In this document: positions 1 through 8,492 of the stretch, in pieces | Position numbering within the stretch: the first letter of the stretch is position 1 | Layout: every line of letters begins with the position of its first letter | NCBI GenBank assembly: GCA_963761775.1 | Contig: CAVXIF010000006.1 | Coordinates: 1 to 31,293, forward strand | DNA: 31,293 nt | Reading direction: 5' to 3' | DNA from: Parerythrobacter_A sp963761775 | GTDB lineage: Bacteria; Pseudomonadota; Alphaproteobacteria; Sphingomonadales; Sphingomonadaceae | Notes under the pieces: generated by a model | Told to the model about the DNA's origin: nothing | What the model saw: the letters and a program-made list of their open reading frames with translations, nothing else | Databases searched by the model: none | Made by a program: the position numbers and the translations under genes

Positions 1-1
1 C

Positions 2-76
2 TGGCTGGGGCGGCAGGGATCGAACCTGCGAATGCCGATACCAAAAACCGGTGCCTTACCACTTGGCCACGCCCCA
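2..76 (-). tRNA. tRNA-Gln (anticodon TTG)
   Basis: Read on the minus strand this folds as a complete 75-nt tRNA with an encoded 3' CCA (plus positions 2-4). The seven-base acceptor stem TGGGGCG pairs with CGCCCCA. The T arm contains GGTTCGATCC. The anticodon stem CCGGT/ATCGG encloses the loop TTTTGGT, which places TTG at the anticodon, so the tRNA reads glutamine CAA codons. It lies downstream of the glutathione transferase gene on the same strand. No integrase or duplicated tRNA end is visible, so there is no sign that this copy serves as an attachment site. Confidence 0.96.
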
Positions 77-83
77 GCAGCGG

Positions 84-102
84 GAGCCGTCTATAACGGC
101 TC
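84..102 (-). terminator. Hairpin between yghU-like gene and tRNA-Gln
   Basis: A perfect 7-bp stem (GAGCCGT / ACGGCTC) with a 5-nt loop lies between the stop codon of the glutathione transferase gene and the tRNA. It could end the upstream transcript. There is no following T-tract, and the TATAGA within it could instead be the -10 element of the tRNA promoter. The two readings cannot be separated from sequence alone. Confidence 0.4.
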
Positions 103-140
103 TCGCGATGAAGGGAAGGGGGTGCTGCCGGGTTTGGTGG

Positions 141-1016
141 CTATTCCGGCTTAGACCAGCCCGTCAGGTCTTTTCCGTCGAAGTCGGCGGCCGAGTGGCG
201 CTCGCGTAGCTGCGTGTTTTCCTCGCCCCAGACCTTGTTGACGATGCGGCCACGCTGGACGGCGGGACGGGCGGCGATCTCATGGACCCAACGCGCGACG
301 TTTTCATATTCATGGATCGACAGGAATTTCTTTGCACCCTCGTAGATAGCGCCCATCACGAACGGGGCCAGCCACGGGAAGGTGGCGATGTCGGCCACGG
401 TGTAATCGTCGCCTCCAAGGTATCGCGCATCGCCGAGCTGCCGGTCCGCAACATCGAACAGCCGCTTCGTTTCCATCGCATAGCGATTGATGGGGTATGC
501 GTATTTCTCAGGCGCATAGGCGTAGAAATGGCCGAACCCGCCACCGATGAAAGGCGCGCTGCCGACTTGCCAGAATAGCCAGCTCAGAACCTCCGCGCGC
601 GTGTGGTCGGTCGGCAGGAACGCACCGAACTTGTCGGCAAGGTGCAGAATGATCGCGCCTGATTCGAACAGGCGGACCGGCTCCGGGCCGCTGCGGTCGA
701 ACAGGGCCGGGATCTTGGAATTGGGATTGATGCCGACGAAGCCGCTGGTGAACTGTTCGCCTTCCCCGATATCGATGGTCCATGCATCATATTCGGCATC
801 TGCGTGCCCTGCCTGCAGCAGTTCCTCCAGCATGATGGACGCTTTCACGCCATTGGGTGTTGCGAGTGAGTAAAGCTGGAACGCATGTTTGCCTTCGGGC
901 AGTGCCTTCTCTTCACGCGCGCCGGCGGTGGGGCGGTTGATGCTGGCGAACTTGCCGCCGTTTTCCGTGTTGTGGGTCCAGACGTCGGGCGGGGTGTAGG
1001 TAGCGTCGGTCATCAT
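141..1016 (-). CDS. yghU: Glutathione S-transferase, YghU (Nu-class) type
   Basis: The 291-residue protein matches the E. coli YghU family along its length. It has the N-terminal motifs INRPTAG and ALPEGKH, a thioredoxin-fold active-site region LYSLATPNG (about residues 48-56), NPNSKIPALFD, ESGAIILHLADKFG and the C-terminal GRIVNKVWG. Nu-class enzymes bind two glutathiones and reduce organic hydroperoxides or disulfides in the cytoplasm. Two consecutive ATGs begin the frame. The second (ending at 1013) is better spaced from the upstream GAGG, so the true product may be 290 residues. The gene is transcribed away from the topoisomerase gene and stands alone. Confidence 0.93.
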   Translation of the reverse strand: MMTDATYTPPDVWTHNTENGGKFASINRPTAGAREEKALPEGKHAFQLYSLATPNGVKASIMLEELLQAGHADAEYDAWTIDIGEGEQFTSGFVGINPNSKIPALFDRSGPEPVRLFESGAIILHLADKFGAFLPTDHTRAEVLSWLFWQVGSAPFIGGGFGHFYAYAPEKYAYPINRYAMETKRLFDVADRQLGDARYLGGDDYTVADIATFPWLAPFVMGAIYEGAKKFLSIHEYENVARWVHEIAARPAVQRGRIVNKVWGEENTQLRERHSAADFDGKDLTGWSKPE

Positions 1017-1129
1017 GTTCCTCGGTTCGGGTGTCTGTGTGTTCTACGCATGAAGGGGCGGTTTTGTTACATAGGTTATGCACATGGCCGGATGGGAGCC
1101 TATAGCGACATGGCGCGTTGGTGCGATGC

Positions 1130-2131
1130 ATGGAAAAGCTGATCTATATCGACGATGCGCTGCCCGGCATTACCCGCAAGGGGGCGGGACGCGGCTTTGC
1201 CTATTACGATGTCGAAGGCGTGCTGATCAGTGACCGCGCGGAGAAACGCCGCCTCAATGCCATCGCTTTGCCCCCCGCCTACCGCGACGCGTGGTTCTGC
1301 CCTGCGCCCAATGGCCACATCCTCGCCACCGGCTATGACGACGCGGGGCGCAAGCAATACCGCTATCATCCCGATTTCCGCGCCATGCGCGAGGGCGAGA
1401 AGTTCGACGGGTGTCTGGCGTTCGGCAAGCTGCTGCCACTCGTGCGCAAGAGGGTAGAAAGCGATCTGGGGGGCGAAAACCTGACGCGTGAGGCAGCCAT
1501 TGCCAGCGTGGTGCGACTGCTCGATCTGGGGGCGGTGCGGATCGGTAACGAGGGCTATGCCAAGCGGAACAAGAGCTTCGGCGCGACTACCTTGCGACAA
1601 CGGCATATGGCCGTGACCGGACGCAAGCTGCACATCCGGTTTCGCGGCAAGTCAGGCAAGGAGCAGGACATCGAGCTGACCGATGCCGCCTTGGCCGAAG
1701 CCGTTAGTGCGATGGACGATCTGCCCGGACAGCGGGTGTTCAAATATGTCGACGAGGACGGCGACGTGCATCCAGTCGAGTCCGGAGACGTCAACGACTA
1801 TCTACGCGAAACGATGGGCGAGGATTTCACCGCAAAGAATTTCCGCACCTGGCACGCCAGCGTCCTAGGATATGACTTGCTGGCGGCAGCGAAGGATCGG
1901 CTGACGATGAAAGCCGTGCTGGAGGATGTGGCCGAGCATTTGGGCAATACGCCCGCCGTCACCCGGCGCAGTTACATCCATCCCGCGGTCATCGACCTGG
2001 TCGAGCGGCAGGAGAATTGGCGCGAAGGATTGCAACTGCCGCGCAGCACGCAATGGCTCAGTCGCGAGGAACGTGGTCTGATCGCGCTGCTGGAAAGCGC
2101 CCCCGCTGCCGAGGAATTGCTTGCGGGGTAG
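1130..2131 (+). CDS. DNA topoisomerase IB (poxvirus-like, eukaryotic-type)
   Basis: A 333-residue monomeric type IB topoisomerase, which relaxes supercoils through a 3'-phosphotyrosyl intermediate. The active-site tyrosine is in TRRSYIHP (about Tyr282). The assisting residues appear to be Arg137 in AVRIGN, Arg239 in FRTWHAS and His242. The N-terminal domain with YRYHP and the GNEGYAKRNKSFGATTL segment are family hallmarks. I chose the ATG at 1130; the frame stays open to a TTG at 1118, which would add four residues. Neither start has a strong ribosome binding site. It is first in a plus-strand run, with the NAD synthetase ATG 24 nt beyond its stop. Confidence 0.94.
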   Translation: MEKLIYIDDALPGITRKGAGRGFAYYDVEGVLISDRAEKRRLNAIALPPAYRDAWFCPAPNGHILATGYDDAGRKQYRYHPDFRAMREGEKFDGCLAFGKLLPLVRKRVESDLGGENLTREAAIASVVRLLDLGAVRIGNEGYAKRNKSFGATTLRQRHMAVTGRKLHIRFRGKSGKEQDIELTDAALAEAVSAMDDLPGQRVFKYVDEDGDVHPVESGDVNDYLRETMGEDFTAKNFRTWHASVLGYDLLAAAKDRLTMKAVLEDVAEHLGNTPAVTRRSYIHPAVIDLVERQENWREGLQLPRSTQWLSREERGLIALLESAPAAEELLAG

Positions 2132-2155
2132 GGCCTTGGCGCGCATGGTTTGTAC

Positions 2156-4234
2156 ATGACCAAAGGCGCGACAGATCACCCGTTTTTCGACCTGCACACC
2201 CACGGTTTCGTGCGTATCGCGACCAGTACCCCGCAGGTTCGCACGGCGGATGTTGCATACAACGTCGCAGGAATAATTTCCGAGGCTGAGCGGGCGGCGT
2301 CAGAGAATGTCGATCTTCTGCTGTACCCCGAATTGTGCGTTTCCTCCTATGCGCTGGACGATTTGCATATGCAGGCGGCGTTGCTCGATGCGGCGGAGGC
2401 TGGCCTGGCCGAGCTCGCGAAAGCCAGCGCCGGTGTGCCGGTGGTGCTGGCCGTAGGCGCGCCGCTGCGCCGCAACGGGCGCATCTACAATTGCGCCGTC
2501 GCCATCGCGCGCGGCGAGATACTGGGCGTTATTCCCAAGAGCTTCCTGCCCAATTATCGCGAGTTCTACGAACAGCGCTGGTTTGCGCACGGGCGCGGCT
2601 GCATCGATCTGGCGATACCGGTGAATGGCGAAGAGGTGCCGTTCGGGACCGATCTGATCTTCGCGCACCCGACCATACCCGGCTTTACCTTCGGGATGGA
2701 AATTTGCGAAGATTTCTGGGCACCCGACCCGCCCGGCACCCGCGCCGCGCTGGCCGGTGCGACCATTGTGCTGAACCTGTCGGCCAGCAACATTACCATC
2801 GGCAAGTCCGACGACCGGCACTTGCTGTGCAAGGCGCAGTCGAGCCGCGCGGTCTGCGCCTATGCCTATTCCGCCAGCGGACATGGCGAAAGCACGACGG
2901 ACATGGCGTTCGACGGGCAGGGCATGGTCTATGAACTGGGCGACCTGATGGTGGAAAGCGTCCGGTTCGACCGCAAGCCGGAGCTCTGCGTGGTCGATGT
3001 CGATTGCCAGCGCATCCTGAACGAGCGGATGCGGATGCAGACGTTCAACGACGCATGCGAGGCTGCAGGGCGCCCTGAAGACAGCTATCGCACCGTGGTG
3101 TTCGACCATGCCCCCGAACGCGGCGATCGCCGCCTGCGCCGCCCCATCCGACGTTTTCCCTTCGTGCCCAATCGCGAAGACAAGCTGCACGAGGACTGTT
3201 ACGAGGCCTTCAATATCCAGGTTGCTGGTCTTGTCCGTCGGATCGAGGCGACGAACCCCAAATCACTGGTGCTGGGTGTTTCGGGCGGGCTCGACAGCAC
3301 CCAAGCACTGATCGTGGCCGCTAAGGCCTGTGACACGCTGGACCTGCCGCGCAGCACCATTCGCGGTTACACGCTGCCCGGTTTCGGCACGTCGGATCGC
3401 ACGAAGGCGAACGCGCTGCGGCTGATGGAGACGTTCGGGGTTACGGCGGAAGAAATCGACATCGTCCCGACCGCGCGGCTGATGCTGGAGAATATCGGGC
3501 ACCCGTTTGCGGGCAAGGACGGCAGCAGCGAGCCGGTTTACGACACCACCTTCGAAAATGTGCAGGCCGGTTTGCGCACCGATTACCTGTTCCGGCTGGC
3601 GGGGCAGCATAGCGGCTTTGTGATCGGAACGGGCGACCTCAGCGAATTGGCGCTAGGCTGGTGCACCTATGGCGTGGGCGACCAGATGAGCCATTACAAC
3701 GTCAATGCGGGTGTGCCAAAGACCTTGGTACAGTACCTGATCCGCTGGTGCGAGCGCACCGATCAGTTCGACCCAGCTTGCGACGCGGTTCTGGAAGATA
3801 TTGTCGCAACCGAAATCAGCCCGGAACTGGTCCCGGCGGGGGAGGATGGCGAGATACAGAGCACGCAGGACCGGATCGGCCCCTACGAGCTGCACGACTT
3901 CTTCCTGCATCACACCATGCGTTGGGGCCATCAGCCAAGCCATGTCGCGTTTCTCGCCTATCACGCCTGGTGCGATGCGGATCATGGACAATGGCCGCCG
4001 AATTTCCCCGACGATGCGAAGAATATGTACGACCTTGCAGACGTCCGCCGTTGGCTGGAAGTCTTCGTGCAACGCTTCTTCGCATTCAGCCAGTTCAAAA
4101 GGAGCGCGATGCCCAATGGCCCAAAGGTCAGCAGTGGCGGCGCGCTCAGCCCCCGCGGCGACTGGCGCGCACCCAGCGATGCGGTGGCGGATGTGTGGCT
4201 GAACGAGCTGCGGCGCAATGTGCCGGACGAATGA
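2156..4234 (+). CDS. nadE: Glutamine-dependent NAD(+) synthetase
   Basis: This 692-residue two-domain enzyme makes NAD from deamido-NAD, ATP and glutamine, the last step of NAD biosynthesis. The N-terminal nitrilase-type glutaminase domain (about 1-300) shows the Glu-Lys-Cys triad: Glu59 in LYPELCVSSY, Lys128 in IPKSFLPNYREFYE and Cys184 in GMEICEDFW. The C-terminal synthetase domain carries the PP-loop SGGLDST (about 376-382), followed by GTGDLSELALGW and YNVNAGVPKTL. The opening FFDLHTHGFVR is typical of the long form of NadE. The start is ATG 2156; a TTG two codons upstream is less likely. The next gene begins 31 nt downstream, so read-through into the polyketide cassette is possible. Confidence 0.96.
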   Translation: MTKGATDHPFFDLHTHGFVRIATSTPQVRTADVAYNVAGIISEAERAASENVDLLLYPELCVSSYALDDLHMQAALLDAAEAGLAELAKASAGVPVVLAVGAPLRRNGRIYNCAVAIARGEILGVIPKSFLPNYREFYEQRWFAHGRGCIDLAIPVNGEEVPFGTDLIFAHPTIPGFTFGMEICEDFWAPDPPGTRAALAGATIVLNLSASNITIGKSDDRHLLCKAQSSRAVCAYAYSASGHGESTTDMAFDGQGMVYELGDLMVESVRFDRKPELCVVDVDCQRILNERMRMQTFNDACEAAGRPEDSYRTVVFDHAPERGDRRLRRPIRRFPFVPNREDKLHEDCYEAFNIQVAGLVRRIEATNPKSLVLGVSGGLDSTQALIVAAKACDTLDLPRSTIRGYTLPGFGTSDRTKANALRLMETFGVTAEEIDIVPTARLMLENIGHPFAGKDGSSEPVYDTTFENVQAGLRTDYLFRLAGQHSGFVIGTGDLSELALGWCTYGVGDQMSHYNVNAGVPKTLVQYLIRWCERTDQFDPACDAVLEDIVATEISPELVPAGEDGEIQSTQDRIGPYELHDFFLHHTMRWGHQPSHVAFLAYHAWCDADHGQWPPNFPDDAKNMYDLADVRRWLEVFVQRFFAFSQFKRSAMPNGPKVSSGGALSPRGDWRAPSDAVADVWLNELRRNVPDE

Positions 4235-4265
4235 TTGTCTTGGCGACAGGCACGGTTGAAATGAG

Positions 4266-5318
4266 ATGACCGTAATTACCGCGCTTGCCACGGCGCTGCC
4301 CCCGCTTGATTACCAGGACGATTTCCGCCGCTGGGCGCGGGCTCGGGTAGCGGGAACGCGCACGGCGAAGCTGTATGACCGGATGGATGCGCGCTCCGGC
4401 ATTGCGCATCGCTGGTCAGTGCTGGAACCGCAGGATGCCGCCTTGAACGAAGGGCGCGGGCTGTATGGCAATGACGATGCGCCGCCCGGTACCGCTGCCC
4501 GCATGCAGCTTTATGCGAAACATGCGCCGGAACTGGCGCTGCAGGCGATCGGCAAGCTGGCTGACACGGATGGCATTACCCATCTGGTGGTGGCCAGCTG
4601 CACTGGCTTTGTTGCGCCGGGGATCGACCAGATCGTGGCGCGGCGGCTGGGGCTGGCCGCCAACGTGGAGCGGGTGCTGATCGGTTTCATGGGGTGCTAT
4701 GCTGCGGTCACCGCGCTGCGCACCGCACGGCATATCGTGCGGTCCGACCCGGCGGCGCGGGTGCTGGTGGTAACGGTCGAGCTGAGCAGCCTGCACCACC
4801 GCGCCTATGACGCCATCGAACCGCTAATGGCGGTCTCGCAGTTCGGGGACGGTGCGGCTGCGGCGATTGTCGAAGCAGGGGGTTCGGGTCTGTCGCTCGA
4901 TGCGGGACTGTCGCTGGCGCTGGAGCAGTCAGAAGAGCTTATCCGATGGGACATCACCGACCACGGTTTCGAAATGAACTTGTCTGGCGAAGTGCCAGGG
5001 CGCATCGCTGCGGCGCTGGCCGAACCCGATATCCGCGCCGCAATTTTGCGCGGCGACGACGTGCGCGACATTAAGGCCTGGGCAGTGCATGCAGGCGGGC
5101 GTTCCATCCTCGACGCGGTGGAGCGGGGGCTTGGCCTGTGGCCGAGTGCCCTGCATGCTTCGCGCGCCGTGCTGCACGATTGCGGTAACATGTCGTCGGC
5201 TACACTGATGTTCGTGCTCGCGCGGCAGATAAAAAGTCGGCCGGAGCGTGGTATCGCGCTGGCTTTCGGGCCGGGGCTGGCGGTGGAAGGCCTGCGGTTC
5301 GGCTGGACGGACGGCTGA
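4266..5318 (+). CDS. Type III polyketide synthase (chalcone/stilbene synthase-like)
   Basis: A 350-residue homodimeric ketosynthase of the chalcone synthase superfamily. The catalytic triad is complete: Cys144 in GFMGCYAA, His275 in AVHAGGRS and Asn308 in DCGNMSS. The GFGPG loop equivalent is FGPG near residue 334. Such enzymes extend a starter CoA or acyl chain with malonyl-CoA and cyclise it. The gene is followed at 6 nt by a methyltransferase and then an overlapping FAD oxidoreductase. This order parallels the Streptomyces griseus srsA-srsB-srsC genes for methylated alkylresorcinols and quinones, so a long-chain phenolic lipid is the likeliest product. Starter and product cannot be read from the sequence; pyrones or phloroglucinols remain possible. 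Confidence 0.93.
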   Translation: MTVITALATALPPLDYQDDFRRWARARVAGTRTAKLYDRMDARSGIAHRWSVLEPQDAALNEGRGLYGNDDAPPGTAARMQLYAKHAPELALQAIGKLADTDGITHLVVASCTGFVAPGIDQIVARRLGLAANVERVLIGFMGCYAAVTALRTARHIVRSDPAARVLVVTVELSSLHHRAYDAIEPLMAVSQFGDGAAAAIVEAGGSGLSLDAGLSLALEQSEELIRWDITDHGFEMNLSGEVPGRIAAALAEPDIRAAILRGDDVRDIKAWAVHAGGRSILDAVERGLGLWPSALHASRAVLHDCGNMSSATLMFVLARQIKSRPERGIALAFGPGLAVEGLRFGWTDG

Positions 5319-5324
5319 GGCGCG

Positions 5325-6011
5325 ATGCTGGAACAGCGCCTGATTGCCGAGGAGATGATGGACGCGCCGGACCTCGACGCGGACACCTATCGCGCCGTGG
5401 TTCACGATCTGGCGCGGGTGAATGCGTTGACGATGGCCTATCGACCGACGCTGGCCTTCCTCGACCGGGTGACGGGTGCGCGCAGGGCGCTGCGCCTGCT
5501 CGATGTCGGGTTCGGTGACGGCGACATGCTGCGGCGAATCGAGGGCTGGGCACAGAAACGCGGAGTTGCCGTGCAGCTGGTCGGCGTGGACCTGAACGAA
5601 CGCAGTCTGGCCGCCGCCCGCGATGCGACGCGGGACGATAGCGATATATATTATCGCATCGGGGACTATGCCGATCTTGCCGGGGAGGGGTGGGACTGCG
5701 TTATCTCCAGCCTTGTCGCGCATCACATGTCACCTGCCGAACTGGTCGCTTTCGTCCGCTTCATGGAAGCCGAAGCGCACGTTGGCTGGTTCGTGAACGA
5801 CCTGCTGCGCCACGGCTTTGCCTATCACGGCTATCCGCTGCTGGCGGCGTTGATGCGGTGGCATCGAATTGTGAAGCATGACGGGCGCATGTCCATCGCG
5901 CGGTCCTACCGTCCGGCGGAATGGGTGCCGCTGCTTGCCGAGGCCGGGGTGGCGGAAGCGCGGGTGTTTCGCGCGTTTCCGTTCCGGCTGTGCGTGGAGC
6001 GATTGCGGTGA
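5325..6011 (+). CDS. Class I SAM-dependent methyltransferase of the polyketide cassette
   Basis: This 228-residue protein has a Rossmann-type SAM site, LLDVGFGDGDML (about residues 58-69), followed by an acidic strand end GVDLNE (about 87-92) that should bind the ribose hydroxyls. It begins 6 nt after the polyketide synthase, and its TGA overlaps the GTG of the next gene (GTGA), so the three are almost certainly co-translated. The position matches SrsB, which methylates the alkylresorcinol ring, although the fold assignment alone does not prove O- or C-methylation. An isoprenoid-quinone methyltransferase role is a weaker alternative. Confidence 0.85.
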   Translation: MLEQRLIAEEMMDAPDLDADTYRAVVHDLARVNALTMAYRPTLAFLDRVTGARRALRLLDVGFGDGDMLRRIEGWAQKRGVAVQLVGVDLNERSLAAARDATRDDSDIYYRIGDYADLAGEGWDCVISSLVAHHMSPAELVAFVRFMEAEAHVGWFVNDLLRHGFAYHGYPLLAALMRWHRIVKHDGRMSIARSYRPAEWVPLLAEAGVAEARVFRAFPFRLCVERLR

Positions 6012-7096
6012 GCGCGCCTGTCGTTCTCGGCGCGGGTCCGGCGGGCTGCCTTGCCGCAACGCTGCTGGCGCGCGCGGGCGGGCGGCCGGTGCTGGTGGAC
6101 CGGCACGCCGAGGTCGGCGATGCGCTGTGCGGCGGGTTCATGAGCTGGCGCACCGTGGCGCGGCTGCGCGATAACGGGCTGGATGTAGCAGAGCTGGGCG
6201 CACATCGCGTAACGAAGCTGGCGCTGTTTAGCGGCGGGCGGGAAGCGCACAACAGACTGCCCGCTGCGGGATACGGCTTGTCGCGCCATGCTCTGGATAC
6301 CGCGATGCGCGCGCAGGCTGTCGAGGCCGGCGCGACGCTCGCTATCGACCGCATCCGGTCCGTCGAACCCGGCATTGCATTGGGAGACACACAGGACTGG
6401 TGCAGCGATGCCCTGTTTCTTGCCAGCGGCAAATACGATGTGCGCGGGTTGCCCCGACCCCGTGCCGCTGAGGATGCCGCACTCGGGCTGCGCATCCGCC
6501 TTCCCGGCAGTGCCGAACTGACCAAACTGCTCGCCAACACCATCGAACTGCACTTCTTCGCAGGCGGGTATGCCGGGATCGTTTTGCAGGAAGAGCGCGA
6601 CGGACATCCGAGCGCGAATGTGTGCCTTGCATTGCGCAAATCGCGGTTGGCAATGGCGGGCGGCACGCCTGCTGCATTGTTCGCGGAACTGGGGCGCGAG
6701 TATCCCGCATTCGGCAGTCGCATGGCTTTCGCACCGGACGACATCGCGGCGGACACGATCGGTGCCGTGCCCTATGGCTGGATTGCGCGGGACACCGCCC
6801 CCGGCCTGTTCCGGTTGGGCGATCAGGCAGCGGTTATCCCTTCGCTGGCGGGCGAGGGCATGGCTATCGCGCTGGCCAGCGCCGAAGCCGCCGTGCGATC
6901 TTACACCAGAGGCGGCGGTGCCGCGGCACCCCGCTACCAGCGTGCCTTTGCGCGACAGGCGTTTCGTCCCGTGAAGACCGCCAAGGCGATCTGGAACGTG
7001 GCGGAAACAGCACGCGGGGGTGCGACGCTGACCACGCTGGCCCGCACCGCCCCGCCGCTTGCCACGCTGGCGATGCGCGCCAGCCGGATCGGTTAG
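6008..7096 (+). CDS. FAD-dependent oxidoreductase/monooxygenase of the polyketide cassette
   Basis: A 362-residue flavoprotein with an N-terminal dinucleotide-binding motif GAGPAGCLAATLLARAG (about 8-24) and a second FAD motif near residue 275, LGDQAAVIPSLAGEGMAIAL, typical of the PHBH/geranylgeranyl-reductase superfamily. The GTG at 6008 was chosen because it overlaps the methyltransferase stop by 4 nt and puts the FAD motif at the very N-terminus; the frame remains open upstream. By analogy with SrsC it could hydroxylate the methylated resorcinol to a hydroquinone or quinone, but a reductase role is not excluded. Its stop codon overlaps the convergent azoreductase stop by 4 nt. Confidence 0.86.
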   Translation: MSAPVVLGAGPAGCLAATLLARAGGRPVLVDRHAEVGDALCGGFMSWRTVARLRDNGLDVAELGAHRVTKLALFSGGREAHNRLPAAGYGLSRHALDTAMRAQAVEAGATLAIDRIRSVEPGIALGDTQDWCSDALFLASGKYDVRGLPRPRAAEDAALGLRIRLPGSAELTKLLANTIELHFFAGGYAGIVLQEERDGHPSANVCLALRKSRLAMAGGTPAALFAELGREYPAFGSRMAFAPDDIAADTIGAVPYGWIARDTAPGLFRLGDQAAVIPSLAGEGMAIALASAEAAVRSYTRGGGAAAPRYQRAFARQAFRPVKTAKAIWNVAETARGGATLTTLARTAPPLATLAMRASRIG

Positions 7097-7686
7097 GCCG
7101 TTACCTGCGCGGCCTTCGCCGAAGCTGCCGCTACCTTTGCCTCTCCATCGCCACCCATAAGGCCGTCCGCCGCAATGACCTGCGCATCGCCAATCCCGAG
7201 AAAGCCTAGAAAGTGACGCAACCACGGCGTCATGAAGTCGACGTCGCTTCCGACCTGCGTTCCGCCCGTTGCCACCGCGATGTAGGCGCGCTTTTCCTTA
7301 AGCAGCCCCTGCGGTCCGTCGGGCGTATATCGGAACGTGGTGCCCGCGCGCGCCACCAGATCGGCCCACGCTTTTACCGTAGCGGGAACGGCGAAGTTGT
7401 AGATCGGCACGCCGAACACGACAATATCGGCGTCCTGCAGTTCGGCGATGAGCTGGTCGCCCGCCGCAGTCGCTTCGGCTTGTGCAGGCGTGCGGTCGGC
7501 CGGTGGCACCTGCGCCGCACCGAAACTTTCGGCGGAAACAAAGGGCAGGTCGTTCTGGCTCAAATCGCGTTCGATGACTTGCTTGCCGGTTTCGTCGCGC
7601 AAAGTGCTGGCGATGGTGGTGCTCAGCGCGCGCGAAACGGATTCCGCACCTTTTATGCTGGCGGTGATATGCAGGATAGTACTCAT
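7093..7686 (-). CDS. azoR: FMN-dependent NADH-azoreductase
   Basis: A 197-residue flavodoxin-fold quinone/azo reductase. Family signatures are an N-terminal HITASIKGAESVSR phosphate-binding segment, FGVPIYNFAVPATVKAWAD, RAGTTFRYTPDGPQGLL and ATGGT. It performs two-electron NADH reduction of quinones or azo compounds, usually in electrophile defence. The ATG at 7686 has AAGGA upstream at suitable spacing; the open frame reaches 7815, but that part overlaps the pirin gene and is not family-like. It lies 25 nt downstream of the pirin gene and probably shares its transcript. It converges with the polyketide oxidoreductase, overlapping by 4 nt. Confidence 0.93.
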   Translation of the reverse strand: MSTILHITASIKGAESVSRALSTTIASTLRDETGKQVIERDLSQNDLPFVSAESFGAAQVPPADRTPAQAEATAAGDQLIAELQDADIVVFGVPIYNFAVPATVKAWADLVARAGTTFRYTPDGPQGLLKEKRAYIAVATGGTQVGSDVDFMTPWLRHFLGFLGIGDAQVIAADGLMGGDGEAKVAAASAKAAQVTA

Positions 7687-7711
7687 ATTCCGTGTTCCTT
7701 CTCGTAAAAGT

Positions 7712-8425
7712 TCAGGCGGCATCGACGAGGATGAGTTCCGCGTCTTCGATTGCCGTGATGGTGATGTCTTTCTCGCCGGTAATGGCAATTCCGTCGCGGG
7801 CGGCGGCCTCGACATTACCGATAGTTACCCGGCCCGTAGCAGGCACAAGATAAAGGTGCCGACTGGCACTGGCGGGGCGATAGGTAATGCTTTTTCCGGC
7901 CTTTACCGTCGCGCCCAGCACGCTGGCATCGGCGCGGATTGGTAGGGGCCCAAAACCGGTCTCGTCATCGTTCGCCGCGTTGGAGGCGAGCGGCACGAAC
8001 TGCCCGTTGCGTCCTTCCTTGGGGAAAGGCCGCGCGCCCCAGGCCGGTTCGCCGCCGCGCTCGTCCGGGATGATCCAGATCTGGAAGATCTGCGTGTCTT
8101 CGTCTTCGCGGTTATATTCCGAATGGGCGATGCCGGTGCCTGCACTCATAACCTGAACATCGCCCGCTTCGGTGCGGCCTTCATTGCCCATATTGTCGGT
8201 ATGAGTGATGGCGCCTTTGCGGACATAGGTGACGATTTCCATGTCGGCATGGGGGTGCGTGGGAAAGCCGGTGCCCGCTGCGATGGTATCGTCGTTCCAG
8301 ACGCGCAAGGCGCCCCAGTTGACGCGGGCAGGGTCGTGGTACGCGGCAAAGCTGAAATGGTGATGCGCGTCGAGCCAGCCGTGATTGGCGGAACCGAGCG
8401 TGGCGAAGGGGCGGTGTTCGATCAT
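7712..8425 (-). CDS. Pirin family protein (YhhW-type bicupin)
   Basis: The 237-residue protein has the pirin N-terminal cupin with metal ligands His57 and His59 in FPTHPHADMEI, and His101 and Glu103 in GIAHSEYN, followed by a pirin C-terminal domain. Bacterial members such as E. coli YhhW have quercetin 2,3-dioxygenase activity in vitro; the physiological substrate is usually unknown. The ATG is preceded by AGGAG at 8-nt spacing. It is first in a minus-strand pair with azoR and is divergent from a LysR regulator, an arrangement common for quinone or electrophile response modules. Confidence 0.92.
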   Translation of the reverse strand: MIEHRPFATLGSANHGWLDAHHHFSFAAYHDPARVNWGALRVWNDDTIAAGTGFPTHPHADMEIVTYVRKGAITHTDNMGNEGRTEAGDVQVMSAGTGIAHSEYNREDEDTQIFQIWIIPDERGGEPAWGARPFPKEGRNGQFVPLASNAANDDETGFGPLPIRADASVLGATVKAGKSITYRPASASRHLYLVPATGRVTIGNVEAAARDGIAITGEKDITITAIEDAELILVDAA

Positions 8426-8450
8426 CGTGATGTCTCCTGCTGGAGGGGTG

Positions 8451-8463
8451 CTGTGAGAGACAG
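8451..8463. promoter_or_regulatory. Dyad CTGT-N5-ACAG in the pirin/LysR divergent region
   Basis: A short perfect inverted repeat, CTGT-GAGAG-ACAG, lies 26 bp before the pirin start codon. With the second dyad at 8493-8506 it is a plausible operator for the divergently transcribed LysR protein. Dyads this short occur by chance. Confidence 0.3.
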
Positions 8464-8492
8464 ATAGCGATTGCGCAGCGGCCGAATAAGTG

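Noticed and set aside
2..76. tRNA-Gln as an integration site of a mobile island
   Set aside because: No integrase, duplicated tRNA end or island-like genes follow within the window.
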